A DNA stretch of 64,000 nucleotides from Boesenbergia rotunda (GCA_024364735.1 JAGFNQ010002582.1:198657-262656), one strand, 5' to 3'. Positions 1-12,130 are shown, counted from the first letter of the stretch. Numbers and translations are program-made. The notes: generated from the sequence alone by a model not told the origin.

Positions 1-1154
1 GCTACAGGGGCATAGGTTTCATCATAATCAAGACCTTCTACTTGGCTAAACCCCTTAGCTACTAGCCTAGCCTTATTCCTAACTGTTTCTCCTTGTTCGT
101 TAAGTTTATTCCTAAAGACCCATTTAGTTTCAATAAATTTCTTGCCTTTAGGTAGGGGTACTAAGTCCCAGACTTGACTACGTTCAAATTGGGCTAACTC
201 TTCCTGCATGGCTATGATCCAATCAGGGTCAAGTAAAGACTCTTCTATAGACTTGGGTTCAATTTTTGAAATCAAGGTAATTTGACTAAGGTTCCTAAAA
301 GCTGATCTAGTCTGAACCCTTAGTTCTGGATCACCTAAGATTTGATTAGTTGGGTGGGCTGAGCTAACTCGAACAGTTCTGGGTTGGTTAGGTTCAGTAT
401 CAGGTGTGGGTTCAGTTAGATCATCGTTTTGGTCCTCAATTTGCCTTTCATCAGGGTCAGTACTGGATCTAACAAAGTCACTTGGTTGGTAGATGGTTTG
501 ATCAGAGTTATTTGAGTCAGATTTTTCATCAAATTTTACATTTGTAGTTTCTTCAATTTTTAGGGTAGTTTTGTTATAAACTCTATAGGCTCTACTGGTA
601 AGGGAATAACCTACAAAGATACCTTCCTCAATCTTAGAAGTAAATTTACCTAAGTGTTCTCTAGTGTTTAAGATATAGACTTTACATCCAAATACTTTAA
701 GGTATTTAATGTTAGGTTGTTTGTTATAATAGATTTCAAAGGAGGTCTTTCCTAGGTTTTTAATTAGAGTTATTCTATTTTGTACATAACAAGCTGTACT
801 AACAGCCTCAGCCCAAAGGTATTTAGGTAAGTAGTATTCATTAAGCATTGTTCTAGCTGCTTCTTGTAGTGTTCTATTTTTCCTTTCTACAACTCCATTT
901 TGTTGAGGTGTTTTAGGGCAAGAGAATTCGTGATGGTAACCTTTTTCTAGACAAAATTGATTAAATTTGTGATTTTTGAATTCTCCGCCATTATCGCTCC
1001 TAAGTCTTTTGATTTTAATCCCTTTTTCATTTTCTGTTAATTTACAAAATTGAGTGAGTATATTGATAGATTCCATTTTATTGATCATTTGAGCTACTAA
1101 AATCCATGTTTGATCTATGTTTTTCTTGTCAAAATTGTGAAATTGCCCTAGGAT
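1..1154 (-). pseudogene. SIRE-type Ty1/copia pol fragment (integrase to start of reverse transcriptase)
   Basis: An open minus-strand frame runs off the left edge and ends upstream at a stop near 1155-1157. Read 5' to 3' it holds the second half of a retroviral-type integrase core (SDNGGEF, then PQQNGVVERKNRT), the usual copia spacer with an FGCKVYILNT segment, and the start of reverse transcriptase (WVFRNKL, KARLVAKGF, DYDETYAPVA) at the edge. The integrase zinc-binding part, its first catalytic Asp, and protease and gag are absent, so this is a 5'-truncated piece. Residue patterns match the SIRE/Maximus lineage as I know it; that is recognition, not a search. It would catalyse integration and reverse transcription in an intact element, but cannot act alone. 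Confidence 0.85.
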
Positions 1155-3399
1155 TTAGAACTTACCTTTATTTTGGACTTAATTGCAAATATGCAAATTT
1201 TTTGGATTAATTTGGCCACTAAATTCTTGATCTATTTTTGTAGGCATCAAAGTTCAAGGATCTAGGGCATATTGGGTCAAACTCGAGTCGGAATTGACCC
1301 AGATCAGATTACCAAGATTACGATTAAATCTGGGCCGTTCGATTCGAAAGCGGCTAGATCGGAGCCATCCGGGATGATCTGAAGCAATCCAAGCTAAAGC
1401 TAGGGTTGATCAAGCACCCTGATCAAGATATGAAGATTTCATCCCAATCAGAGCAAGATCAACCGTTGGATCAAGCTTGGAGGGCTCTAGATCATCCATT
1501 CAAAGATTAGCTAGATCTGAACCATCCGTTACAAATCTGGAGGATCCGAGCTACCACGAGGCAGATCCTGACCCCAGATCTTCATCATCAAAGTTTGGCT
1601 CAAATCGGACTAAGATCAGCCGTTGGATTGAAGCAAATCAATCACAGCCGTCCATTGGTTAATACTTAAGGAAATTTTTCCGCAGCCTAAGCCTTGTCGC
1701 GTCTTCAGCCCAGCCTCCACTGTTCTTCGCTGTTCTTCCCCGTTTCTTCATCGTTTTTCAACATTCTTGTTTCCATGAAGGCGTGACCACTTCATCTACC
1801 TTTCCAGATCGAGTTCTGAGTCTCTGGAATCCACTCCTTGAAGAATTCTGTCGATTTGCACCGGAACAGGAAGTGCTTGAGGGTTTCGGCAGTTCCTCAG
1901 TCCGATCATTGGTTTCTCTTCCACAATCCATTTCCGAGCTTCAGAATCACTGGTAGGGGTTCTCAAGTGGCCTCTGAAGCTCCCCAAATCAACATCGCAG
2001 CTCATCCATCTAAGAAAAAGTGAATCGGATCAAGTTTCCAACAAGTGCAGATTTTCGGCAGAACTAACTTCAGAAATGGATTTCCCTTGATTTGCCGAGC
2101 CTAGGGGTTCGAAGCCGGCTCTTGACTGACAACCAAGAAGTCCTTGAACTGAGGAAGGAGTTGAGGATTAGTTTAGCTAGTTAATTGTAGTTCTTTAGCT
2201 GTAATTTTTAGTTTTTCTCACTGCTCTGTTCTGAAATGCTGTTTAGTTACTGAATATTTCGAATTACAAGTTCTTAGCTGTAGTTTAGCTTTAATTTCGC
2301 AAGTAGAGTAATTTAGGGACTTGTTTAGTGAATGAATAGCTCAAATTTCAGTTTAGTGTAGTTCTATTAGTTGCGTGCCAATTGTGTTTTTAGCGTGCCA
2401 AGTTCAATTCCGAATTTGTTTTCTTGTCTTTAATTTCTAAATTTGTTTCAAATTTCCGAGTTCTTAGCTGTTAATTCCTGCTCTATGTTTGATAGATAGT
2501 TTGTTTGGTTTAGAATAGCACTTGTTTAACGATTTGAGCATCAATTTCATTGTGGTGTGCCATCTAAATCCAAAAAGCCAAAGCTGTTTTCTGTTTATCA
2601 TTTCTGAAAATTCGGCTTCTATAGCTTTGAATTCAGTTTTACTTCTTTACTTCAGTTTTGCTTAGTTCTGTTCTGATAACTTTGTTTCCTAATCACATCC
2701 ATCAGTTTTAAAAAAAAAAGAAAAGAAAAGAAAATAGAAAGTTGGAAGGTCATTATTTCCGAATTTTGAGTTAGTTTCTTTCGGCACAAGAAGTTCTTCC
2801 TTGCGTGCCACTTGCTTTAGCCATTCTTGCATCCGGATTTAGCTAGATTTAGTGGCATGTGATTGTGTTTGAATCAATAAGCTTGTACTTACTCAAATCT
2901 GAATTTTGTTGGCAGTGGTTGGGATCCAAAAACACTTTGGTTAGTTTAGTTGCAATTGCTTGGTTGATTTCTACTTTTGCATGCTTTCAATTGTGTTAAA
3001 CTTGTTTATTTCCGAAAACTTCCACTACTGCTTTTACCTCATTTCTCATCATTTCCTTTGTTTTGTAGAAATCAGAAATTAGTTCCCAAGAAATCTTTGT
3101 AAGTGCTTGAGCAAGTTTCCATTAATTAAGCCTTTAGTGCCATCTCTTTGTTTAGTTCCATTGCTCACTTTCTTTCATTTTATTTCATTTTCATTTTCAA
3201 TTAAAACTCAAAACCTCATTACTTATTTGAAACCCCAAAAACGACACATAAACACAAGTTTGAATCAAACTAGACAACTATCCCTGAGAAAAATACGACC
3301 TGTGGCCCCTATATTACATTTCCATATTTTTGAGTGTAAAAAGGGTTTCCAGCTTTCACTTTATAAATTCTAAATTTGAGACCCACATTCGTGACAGTC
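1155..3399. other. Non-coding block, probable remnant of an LTR retrotransposon end
   Basis: No conserved protein was found in any frame; the listed short frames lack family features. The left part (about 1230-1680) is rich in repeated GATC-containing words. The rest is T-rich with many TTAGTT and GTGCCA words. Near 3280-3370 there is a stretch of the type seen in leaders of plant gypsy elements (CCTGAGAAAAATACGACC). I could not find matching LTR borders, a PBS or a TSD, so the class is inferred and weak. Confidence 0.35.
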
Positions 3400-4177
3400 A
3401 ATTTGGGTCCGTCAGCGAGCCAAGGGAGTGAACCTGAAGGCACACGTGAAGGAGAATGTGAAGAATGGCTGTAAGTGAGTGGGCAGTTGACTGGCCAGAG
3501 GGCAGTCGGCTGCCAAAACTCACTTACAGCCATTCTTCACATTCTCCTTCACGTGTGGTGAACCTGAAGGCACACGTGAAGGAGAATGTGAAGAATGGCT
3601 GTAAGTGAGTGGGCAGTTGACTGGCCAGAGGGCAATCGGCTGCCAAAACTCACAGAAAGTTTACAGCCTCTTACCAGTCGACTGGCCCAGAGACAGTCGA
3701 CTAGTAGTCCCCGAAAACTAGCCGTTGGCTAGAAATTAATGCTAGGCCAGTTAACTGCCCCTGGGAGGGGCAGTCGACTGGTGCGGGGCTGGACATACTG
3801 CGAGTTTGTCCTGTTCTCTTATAAAAGGAGGACTTTTTCGCACGTGAACGGTACAGTTTCGTACTGTAACGAGGTGCTGTTCGTGCTTCGAGTCTTCTCA
3901 TCTTCCTCTCTCTCTAATCATTGTATTCTGTAAAGAGGAAGACAACGCCGTTGTAAAGGTTTCTCCACCTGAAGGAGATTTTTCTTAGTGGAGGTGGAGT
4001 ACTCGCATGAATCCTTGGATTAGTCACCCATTCGGGTGGATACCAAGTAAATCCCTGTGTTAGCGTTGTTCTTATAGCTTTTCATTATATATTTTTGTAT
4101 TGCGCTAACCTCTGTGTAGAGAATTTCGACGAAAAAGTGTTATTCACCCCCCTCTAGCAACGTCTTCGATCTATCAG
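3400..4177 (+). mobile_element. SIRE-type LTR fragment
   Basis: The right part matches in order the LTR of the gag-only element at 44861-45867 when that LTR is read in its own sense: CAGTCGACTG-type words, a TATA-like TATAAAAGG near 3820, a wording close to TTGGATTAGTCACCC near 4020, and the end block TATTCACCCCCCTCTAGC at about 4141-4158. The usual terminal CA and a primer-binding site are missing: homology stops near 4177 where a gypsy LTR in the other orientation begins. This is a truncated LTR with no internal domain. Confidence 0.65.
3428..3653. repeat. 96-bp direct duplication flanking a 40-bp hairpin arm
   Basis: Two copies of about 96 bp (3428-3523 and 3558-3653) differ by about one base. 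Between them, 3518-3557 is the reverse complement of 3441-3480, a 40-bp perfect inverted repeat with a loop of about 37 bases. The duplicated unit includes the LTR word GGCAGTTGACTGGCC. Confidence 0.9.
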
Positions 4178-6290
4178 ATGCTGGGGAGTCAACACTCCAA
4201 ACCCTGATACATATGGGGAGCTATCAACAGCTACAGTATCCCTCGAAAAACAACAGTGAGGGTGTCACTGCTTGCCTACAACTGCAACATGTGTGGCATA
4301 ACAGGACAGTTGCTCGCACTCTAGCAACTACCACGACAACAAGTGGTTGAGTGAATCGAGCAACTAAATGACTAACGACGGTTTAACCATATGGAAGCCC
4401 AACAGTCGTTAGTATGCAACGTGCAGGTATGGTGCATGCTACAAGATGCACGAACAACCGAAGAAACAATGATGCAACCAAAATCCAACAAGTAAACGAT
4501 GCATCAATACATCCAATTGGAAATCGAAAACCAACGATTATACATCTACACTAGTAGGTAGGGTATTTCTAATGTCAAATAAACCTATCTGTGTTTAATG
4601 GACTTCTAAGCACTCGCGTACAAGCGGCACTTTACAGAACAGAAAATCAACAGAGGACTGTACAGATACGAATTTGGAATACTCGAAGATCAACGAAGAA
4701 TAAGTATCAACGGCGATGTTAAAATAACAAACAACAAAGAATAAGGTCAAGCAACCTATTAGACATAAATAGTCATGCTTTAAGGTAAAATGAACTACTC
4801 GAGTACAAAGGAGAAGTACCCACCTTTTAATTGTAGATGTTCGTAAACGAAGAGAACCTTCCACGATCCACCGTGCGAGTCCAAAATCAAGGTCCTGAAT
4901 TAAGGACTAAGTTTAGCTATTTATAATATTAATAAAACATCTAAATTAACTACTAAGCATAATTAGGATATAATCCTAATTACTAAAAATCCATTTAATT
5001 AAATATAAACAACAATGAGTTCCTTCTTAACTTAATTTATCAAAATTAGGTGATAAGGCTAAACACACAATTTAACCCAAGGAACAACTCTAATTCGATT
5101 TAGACCTAATCCATTAAACTAATCCTTAATTCAAATTATGATCAGCCTTAGTTCCCCCTCATCTAAAACAAACCATGTATCCTACAAAAACAAGATCAAC
5201 CACTTGGTTATTTAACAACATAAGCCCAACATATAACAGTAGGTCATGGCAAGGAATCAACCACAAGTAATCATGCTAGGAATAACCAATACTTAACACC
5301 TTTACTACCACATGCATTAAGAAATTTTTTTCCCATTCCTATCAAATTCAATGCATGATCATTCTAACCAAAATTAACCCAAGTCTAGATTGAGTAATCA
5401 TCATGAGCAATCAGATGTGGTTTGATTCATGGAAAACTTCTAAACATCTCAAAATGAAATCCAAATCCTAATAAAAAACTCACAGCAACCATTACAAAAT
5501 CTCAGAATCAAGAACTAAGCTACAACTAATCCTCAAGTATCAATTATATTTGAATAGAACACTTGCAAAACAGAACTTACCCAAAAACAGAGACTGCAAG
5601 GATTTACACCTCTAAAAATCTCTCAACTCTGATGATTACCGAAACCCAAGTCTGCTCCTAGCGTGAGCATAGATCGGCGTAGATGGTTCAGTCCTAGATC
5701 AGGCTTCAGGCGCACAGCGACTCAATAGGGTATGCGATCAGGGAGATCGACGACAGGGTGAAGGAGAGATGTCGCCGGCTATGCTTGTGGGAAGAGGCGC
5801 TCGGCTAGGGCTCCACGTGAGGCAGCGACGCACGGCATACGACGCCCTGTTCTTGCGCCGGAGAAGACAGAAGAAGAAGAAGGGAAGTGGAGAAGGCTAG
5901 GGCTGGCGGCGGTCGGCAGTCGCAAGGGAGCGGCTGCGGTTTCGCGCAGGGAAAGCTTGCGGCGGCAGTTGTCGCAAGAGGAGATGGCGGAAACCAGGAA
6001 TCGGGGGAAAAAGAGGAATCGGGGAGAACTTAGGGCTTTTTTAAGGTTTTATATTAGTTTTGCATTTTTGCATAAAGGTCCGTTAAGTTCTATTAATCAC
6101 AACAATGCCCCCTAAGTTTCAGTTTTTTAGCCTTTCAACCCTCCAAGCTTTCAGTATTTAACAGGTTGGAATGAAGAGTCACGACTATCATGTATTCATG
6201 TAAAGATTAATTCTAATAGATTTCTAAGAATTACTTCCTAATTACAAACACTTACAGAATTGAGTCTTTATTTTAGAAATCTGACTTCCA
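4178..6290 (-). mobile_element. Ty3/gypsy (chromovirus-type) LTR, minus orientation, truncated at its 3' end
   Basis: Reverse-complementing 4178-6160 gives the same order of landmarks as the plus-oriented LTR at 6691-9149: the transcript-leader part with AAAACCTAAA and GC-rich coding-like DNA, the block around TTTATTTGACATT, and one unit of the AGCTGTTGATAGCTCCCC repeat. At its 3' end it stops inside that repeat, so the terminal part and any PBS are lost at the junction with the SIRE fragment. Several differences between the two LTRs are CG to CA or TG changes (for example around 4610-4640), the pattern expected from methylated-cytosine decay. Small open frames here, such as the one at 4595-4864, are LTR shadows. 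Confidence 0.7.
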
Positions 6291-6582
6291 AGGTTATTAT
6301 GGTAGCATGGGATCAATTGGTTACCAAGATTCATAAACTCTAGTACTTAAGCTTGGAGGTCAAGAGTTTGAATTCTGGGGAAGGTAAAAATCCACTGGCC
6401 AGGGGTGGAAAGTCCTAGTAAGTAACGGCACGACCGACGGTTGACGACATAAGGGGTCGTCAAAGGGGCCGAGGGGCCAGGTTGTTGGGCTGCCAAATGA
6501 GATTTGGCCGCCAGGTTGTTGGGCCATTAAATGAGATTTGGTCGCCAAAGAGGCCGAGGGGCCGGGTCGTTACAATAAAAAG
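6291..6582 (+). mobile_element. tRNA-related SINE-like element
   Basis: The 5' part looks tRNA-derived: an A-box-like segment (GATCAATTGGTTA, about 6311) and a B-box-like segment (GAGTTTGAATTCTGG, about 6365) at tRNA-like spacing. The 3' body has GACGACATAAGGGGTCGTC and GGCCGAGGGGCC words and ends in GGGTCGTTACAATAAA. The same unit occurs twice at 13539-13971, which defines its length. A local duplication of the AGGTTGTTGGGC segment is visible at about 6478-6530. No clear target-site duplication was found. Confidence 0.6.
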
Positions 6583-6690
6583 ACGCCTTTTATTGTAACG
6601 ACCCGACCCCTCGGCCCCTTTGACGGCCAAATTCCATTTTTGGCGGCCCCTTTGGTGACCCCTTATGTCGTCAATCGATGACCATCAGCC
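6583..6690 (-). mobile_element. Truncated inverted copy of the same SINE-like element
   Basis: From 6587 the sequence TTTTATTGTAACGACCCG is the reverse complement of the end of the preceding copy. The inverted order continues through the GGCCCCTTTGACGGCC and CCTTATGTCGTC words and stops near 6690, so only about the 3' third is present. The two copies are tail-to-tail and would form a hairpin if transcribed together. Confidence 0.6.
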
Positions 6691-9149
6691 GATGGTCAAA
6701 TACCAAATTTTAAGGGATTGAAAGAGTAGGGGCCTAGTTGTAAATTTTCCAAAGTTTGAGGGTCTTTTTGCAAAAAGTCAAAATTAAGTTATAAAACCTA
6801 AACAATTCCTCTTTTCCCCAAATTCCTCGTTTCCGCCCTGGCGCCGCCACGAACTCCTCGACGCCGCTCGCAAACCCTTGTAGTTCCTATCCGCGCGTGG
6901 GTATACCCCTCTCCTCTTGCCCCTGCGACGCCGCCGCACCCTTCTTGCCTTCATCGGAGAGTGGAGACGTCGCAGAGAAGCCAGAGTTGAGTTCTCCATT
7001 GTGTCTGCGGACTGCGAGCAGCCGCTGTTACGCCTGTCATCCACCGCCGACAGCCTTAAACCTCTTGATTTCATTGCTTCCGTCGGCTACTGTTTGTTGC
7101 TGCCAGAGATGAAGAAGTTGTGGGGTAACGATGTGCTATACCGAAGTTATTCGTTCAATTTAATCTGGTTACCTTGGCAACAAAAGTTTCTCATTACATG
7201 AATTAATTAACCTTGTTAGCCACATGGGTTGAACGGTCAACACGAATTTGTCAATACAGCCAAATTGTTTTCTTTGGTTAGCAATCATCAACCATAGGAT
7301 TAATCTTATTACACGAATTGGAATCTGGTTGCTATCTTGGGGTGGATAAACATTGTTGTATTCGTTCGAATCATTAGGTTTAGGAGAGGGTTATGTTTTG
7401 ATTGGTGTACAACTTTACGTATTGGTCTCAATTACCCAAACTGTAATCTTTAATGGGCATAACATGAACTGACAAAGAAAACATATATACAAGATGGATA
7501 TGTAGGAAGGTGAGCGAGTAGGCCTTTGAAGCTTCGGATATCTACATCGAGAGATTAATGATCTGGAATAGCAAAGTTTATCTAATACTGTAAAAAGAAA
7601 ATTTAAAATTATAGAAGCTATTTTGGTTGCTGCCAAAATAGAAGAGTTAGGTGTTTTATTTGCGATTTAGTCAACTAGATGTAGTAACGAGGATTTATTC
7701 TAATTTTTATTTAATTGCAGTTTAGCTAATTATATAATTCTATTAATAGCTAAACTTGCACATTGATACATGACCTTGATTCGGACTCGTTCAGTTGATC
7801 GTGGAAGGTCTTCTTGTTTACGTTCTACATAAAAGGTAGGTACTTCTCCTTTATACTCGTGTAGTTCGTTTATCTTAATGCACGACTTATTTTGTCTTTA
7901 TAGGTCTGCTTGACTTTGATCTTTTTGTTGTTATTCTATATTGTCGTTGATACCTTTCTTCGTTAATCATCGAGTATTCGAAAATTTCGTATCCTTACAA
8001 TTTTCTATTGAATTTATGTTCTGTAAAGTACCACTTGTACACAAGTACTTAGAGGTTCATTAAACACAATTAGGTTTATTTGACATTAAAAATGTCCTAC
8101 CTAGTAGTTTAGTTGCATGTTTATTGGTTTCTAGTTGACTTTTGGTTGGTTCTTAGTTGGTTTCTGATACTTGTTGTTTTTACCGGTGCATTGTTGTTTT
8201 CCGGTTGTTCGTGCATCACTCGCCGTTGTTAGAGCTGTTGATAGCTCCCCCTTTATTCCGGGGTTTGGAGCAGTTGGCTCCCCAATATTAGAGCTGTTGA
8301 TAGCTCCCCCTTTATTCCGTGGTTTGGAGCAGTTGGCTCCCCAGTATTAGAGTTGTTGATAACTCCCCTTTTATTTCGGGGTTTGGAGCAGTTGGCTCTC
8401 CAATATTAGAGCTGTTGATAGCTCCCCCTTTATTCCGGGGTTTGGAGCAGTTGACTCCCCAGCATTTATATATATGAGCTATGTTTGCTGCATTTGGTTG
8501 ACATGCATGCATGTTTTGATATTGTGATATCATGAGGTTTTCGTATGTGCTTAGGTGTCATTTTGCTGTATGCCATGTTGTTTTGATATGTTATACATGT
8601 TTAGGTATTCTTATATTTCTTAAAGATTGTACTTGTTGTTTTCTCTACTTTTATAGCTTGATTATGCCATGCTGTTGTTTATTCTTACACCCGTTGAGTT
8701 CGCCCGGACTCACCACCCCTGCTTTCTTTTTTTTTGTTGCAGATAGCAGGTAGTTGCACTTCTTAGAGTCAGGAGAGGATCCAGTTGTCAGTCCCCAGTG
8801 TTGAGTTTGTTTCCGTATCTAGTTTTTTTTTTTTTACTTTTATAGTATTTACTTCTGCATTTTCTTTGTTTTTTTTCATTTACATCATAGACTGGATATG
8901 TTTTTATTGGTCCGATATAGATACCTTTCTTTTGGATTTTCTTTGGAGTTTTCTTTTTATTTATGATGGCTGAGCCATCAAATTATTATAAACTGCGTAG
9001 TTGTGTTTATTTTTCTTATTATTGTGATGCTAGCCACATGTGGCTAAGCTATGTTGATGAGATGATGTAGTAATTGTTCCAACTTGTCCCCCATACAGGG
9101 GAGATGCTGCCAGATTTTCGAGTAAGCATGTGCCTCTGGGGGCGTGATA
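6691..9149 (+). mobile_element. Ty3/gypsy (chromovirus-type) LTR, plus orientation, with primer-binding site
   Basis: This is the plus-oriented counterpart of the LTR at 4178-6290. It contains a GC-rich leader (about 6830-7080), the 59-bp tandem array at 8229-8464, a CCACCCCTGC block near 8711, and an end at GGGGGCGTGATA (9138-9149) that aligns with the ends of the LTRs at 33968 and 39042. The canonical terminal CA is decayed to TA. A primer-binding site follows. The left border is uncertain because SINE copies lie there. Downstream of the PBS there is no gag of the same orientation. Confidence 0.75.
8229..8464 (+). repeat. Four tandem 59-bp units inside the gypsy LTR
   Basis: Units start at 8229, 8288, 8347 and 8406, each beginning TTAGAGCTGTTGATAGCTCC or a close variant and ending CAGTTGGCTCCCCA. 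Related LTRs carry equivalent arrays of other sequence (see 32628-32825), so tandem units here seem typical of this LTR family. Confidence 0.95.
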
Positions 9150-9154
9150 ATTTT

Positions 9155-9167
9155 TGGTATCAAAGCC
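9155..9167 (+). other. Primer-binding site of the plus-oriented gypsy LTR
   Basis: TGGTATCAAAGCC lies 6 bp after the LTR end. It is one base from the TGGTATCAGAGCC complement of initiator tRNA-Met used by most plant LTR elements. Confidence 0.8.
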
Positions 9168-9205
9168 AAATTTTGCGATGTTTTTTGTGTCTGTGGGTTT
9201 GTCTT

Positions 9206-9214
9206 TCTCCCCCA
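9206..9214 (-). other. Polypurine tract of the minus-strand chromovirus
   Basis: Read on the minus strand the site is GTGGGGGAGA preceded by an A/T stretch, the usual plus-strand primer that directly precedes a 3' LTR. Here it is followed not by an LTR start but by the leader and PBS of the opposite-facing LTR. Confidence 0.65.
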
Positions 9215-9351
9215 CTAATAAAAATTTGGTCACCAAATTTAGCTAATAAACCACAACAAGTACTAGTCAACCCTAATTGGTACTAGCCAACCGCAACATG
9301 TATCAACAACTCAGACATAATATAAATACTGAATGCAACACAAAATGCAAC

Positions 9352-9786
9352 TCAACCATACACACATGAAGTAAACAGATGAGGGTAGCGAGCTCTGATC
9401 GTATCCTCTAAATCCCAAGTAGCTTCCTCATCAGAGTGGTGCTGCCAACCAACTTTGACCAACCGAACTGTCTTGTTCCTCAACCGATGCTCCTTGCGGT
9501 CTAGAATCCGCATAGGTACCTCCTCGTAGGTCGCGTCTAGCTGAAGTGTCACCGGCACCTCCAATAACACATGTGTAGGATCCGGTACATATTTCCACAA
9601 CATGGAAACATGGAACACGTCATGAACTCCAGCGAGAGCCAGATGATAAGCTACTGCTCTAATTCGCTCCAAAATCGGAAATGATCCAATGTAACGCGGA
9701 GCTAGCTTACCTCGTAAACCAAACCTCTTCACCCCTTTCGTGGGTGACACTCGTAAGAATACATGATCGCTCACGAAGAACTCCAA
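9352..9786 (-). pseudogene. Chromovirus pol: integrase C-terminus and chromodomain
   Basis: The 144-codon frame begins in the integrase C-terminal fold (LRGKLAPRYIGSFPI; VFHVSMLWKYVPDP) and ends in a chromodomain-like segment (LVKVGWQHHSDEEATWDLED) before the stop near 9352. In chromoviruses of the Tekay/Del type this C-terminal chromodomain is thought to direct insertion to marked heterochromatin. It is the downstream end of the decayed pol at 9352-12923, and its 5' neighbour is out of frame by at least one shift. Confidence 0.85.
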
Positions 9787-10610
9787 GGTCTGCGTCTCCG
9801 ATCTGCATAACTCTTCTGATGATCCTGAGCCTCTGACAGACGACGTTTGATAGTATGGACTAGCTCTGCGTCATGCTGAATACTCTGAGGACCTAGCAAC
9901 TGAGATTCTCCAACCTCTTCCCAGAGCGTGGGTGTCCTGCAAGCTCTACCATACAACGCCTCGAAAGGTTCTATCTAAATAGCCGAATGATAGCTATTAT
10001 TATAGGCAAACTCAACCAAATGTAGGTGTTCCTCCCAGTTGCCTCCAAAGTCCATAACGCATGATCTCAACAAATCCTCTAGCGTCTGAATGGTACGTTC
10101 AGACTGTTCGTCCGTCTGTAGATGAAAGGTTGTACTGAATCGAAGCTCGGTACTCATAGCCTGCTGCAAACTTTGCCAAAACCATGAGGAGAAACGCAGG
10201 TCTCGGTCTGATATAATGTTCAGACGAACACCATGTAATATGATAATCTCACGGCAATACCACTCTACCAGCTTGTCCAGTGAATCTGTCCTCTGAATCC
10301 CCAAGAAATGAGCGGATTTGGTTAATGGATCAACAATCACCCAAATCGCGTCGTATCTTCTATGAGACCTCGGTAATCCCACAACAAAATCCATGGTAAT
10401 GTGCTCCCATTTCCACTCAGGAATAGGTATTTTCTGAAGTAATCCAGCAAATCTTTGATGCTCGGCCTTCACCTACTGGCACACTAGACATCTAGCAACA
10501 AAATCCACGATGTCTTTCTTTATACCGTTCCACCAGTTGGAACGTCTCAAATCTCGGTACATACAGGTTCCGCCAGGATGTATAGCAAACCAAGATCGAT
10601 GAGCCTCCTG
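9787..10610 (-). pseudogene. Chromovirus pol: integrase zinc finger and catalytic core
   Basis: In order on the minus strand: an HHCC-type zinc-binding segment (HPGGTCMYRDLRRSNWW to CLVCQ, near 10610-10473), a stop, then the catalytic core at 10472-9975 (TMDFVVGLPRS with the first Asp; IISDRD with the second; an E in DEQSERTIQTLEDLLR) and WEEHLHLVEFAYNNSYHSAI. A stop near 9975 and a frame change near 9960-9780 separate it from the C-terminal part. It inserts cDNA in working elements; here it is disabled. Confidence 0.88.
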
Positions 10611-12130
10611 AAGCAACTCATCCATGACCGGGTGTGACTTAGCTATGCACAATCTCCCTCGGAAATATAGAATACCCTCATCATCACGTGTAAAGTCAGA
10701 TTGCTGCTCTGAGACTATCCGGCTTCCTAGGAACTGTAGATGTTGATCACTAGCCTGAGCCTCTCTGATCCTCATCCTGATCGAAGACTGAGCAACCATA
10801 GTCACCAAGAACCCTTTCTCTATCTGACCCTGCTCCTCTAGTCCCAACTCTGAGAAGCTTTGAACTATGTCTATGACCATAACCCGGTGACAAGCCAGAA
10901 CACTCCGGGATTTTCTGCTCAGTACATCTTCAACCACATTAGCTTTCCCTGGATGGTAGCTAATGGTACAGTTATAATCCATCAGGAATTCCATCCATCT
11001 TCTCTGACGAAGATTCAGCTCCTTCTGAGTGAATAAATACTTGAGACTCTTGTGATCCGTGAAAATCTCAAACGTGACGCCATAGAGATGATGTCTCCAT
11101 ATCTTCAGGGCAAAAATAATGGCTGCAAGCTCTAAGTCGTGAACTGGATAGTTCTTTTCATGCTCCTTCAGCTGATGAGAAGCATAAGAGACTACCCATC
11201 CATGCTGCATCAAAACTGCACCCAAATCCTGATGTGATGTGTCAGTGTAGAGTACGAAACCGTCCTCGCCTGAAGGTAACACCAATACAGGCGCAGACAA
11301 TCACCGCTTGAGCTCCTGAAAATTGGTCTCGCAAGCGTTTGTCCAAACAAATTTTACGCCTTTTCTGGTCAGATGTGTCAACGGTGAAGCGATGCTAGAA
11401 AACCCCTCAACAAATCACCCATAATAACCAGCCAATCCGAGATAACTGTGCACCTCTTAAACTGACTTAGGCTGCTCCCAACTGGTGACAGCCTCGACCT
11501 TCTGGGGATCTATGGAAATACCTCTACTGGAAACAACGTGTCCGAGAAAACCCACAGAAGACAACCAGAAAGCACATTTGCTGAACTTCGCATACAATTG
11601 CTCCCGCCGGAGCGTCTCCAGAATGATGCGAAAATGGCGCGCATGTTCCTCCTCGGAACGAGAGTAAATCAGGATGTCGTCAATGAAAACAATAACGAAC
11701 TGATCCAAATACTCCATAAAGACCCGATTCATCAAATCCATAAATATTACAGGAGTATTGGTAAGCCCAAATGGCATTACCAAAAACTCGTAATGTCCAT
11801 ACTGGGTACGGAAAGCTATCTTCTGGATATCTGAATCTCTGATCCTCAACTAGTGATATCCTGACCGCAAATTAATCTTAGAATACACTGAGGTATCCTT
11901 CAACTGATCAAACAAATCTTCAATACAAGGTAGGGGATATTTGTTCTTGATGGTCACTACATTCAACTCCCTGTAATTGATATATAACCTCATAGAACCA
12001 TCCTTCTTCTTGACAAACAGAACTGGTGAACCCCATGGAGATACGCTACGACGGATGAATCCCCAGTCAAGCAACTCCTGAAGCTGGACCTTTAGCTCGT
12101 CCAACTCCTTAGGTGTCATACGATATGGAG
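10611..12130 (-). pseudogene. Chromovirus pol: reverse transcriptase and RNase H
   Basis: Reverse transcriptase blocks are read from right to left: MTPKELDELKVQLQELLDWG, WGSPVLFVKKKDGSMRLYIN, YPLPCIEDLFDQL, then a stop near 11850. They continue with FLVMPFGLTNTP and the catalytic FIDDILIYS. A broken stretch (11300-11456) precedes RNase H with LYTDTSHQDLGAVLMQ and FTDHKSLKYL. Breaks at about 11850 and 11300-11456 make it non-functional. Order PR-RT-RH-INT places it in Ty3/gypsy. Confidence 0.9.

Noticed and set aside
6784..7201. Overlapping frames of 71-96 codons with GC-rich composition
   Set aside because: GC-rich leader of the gypsy LTR; the equivalent minus LTR (5670-6030) does not preserve any frame.
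8229..8464. CRISPR-like array of four regular units
   Set aside because: Units are contiguous 59-bp tandem copies without unique spacers, inside a plant LTR.
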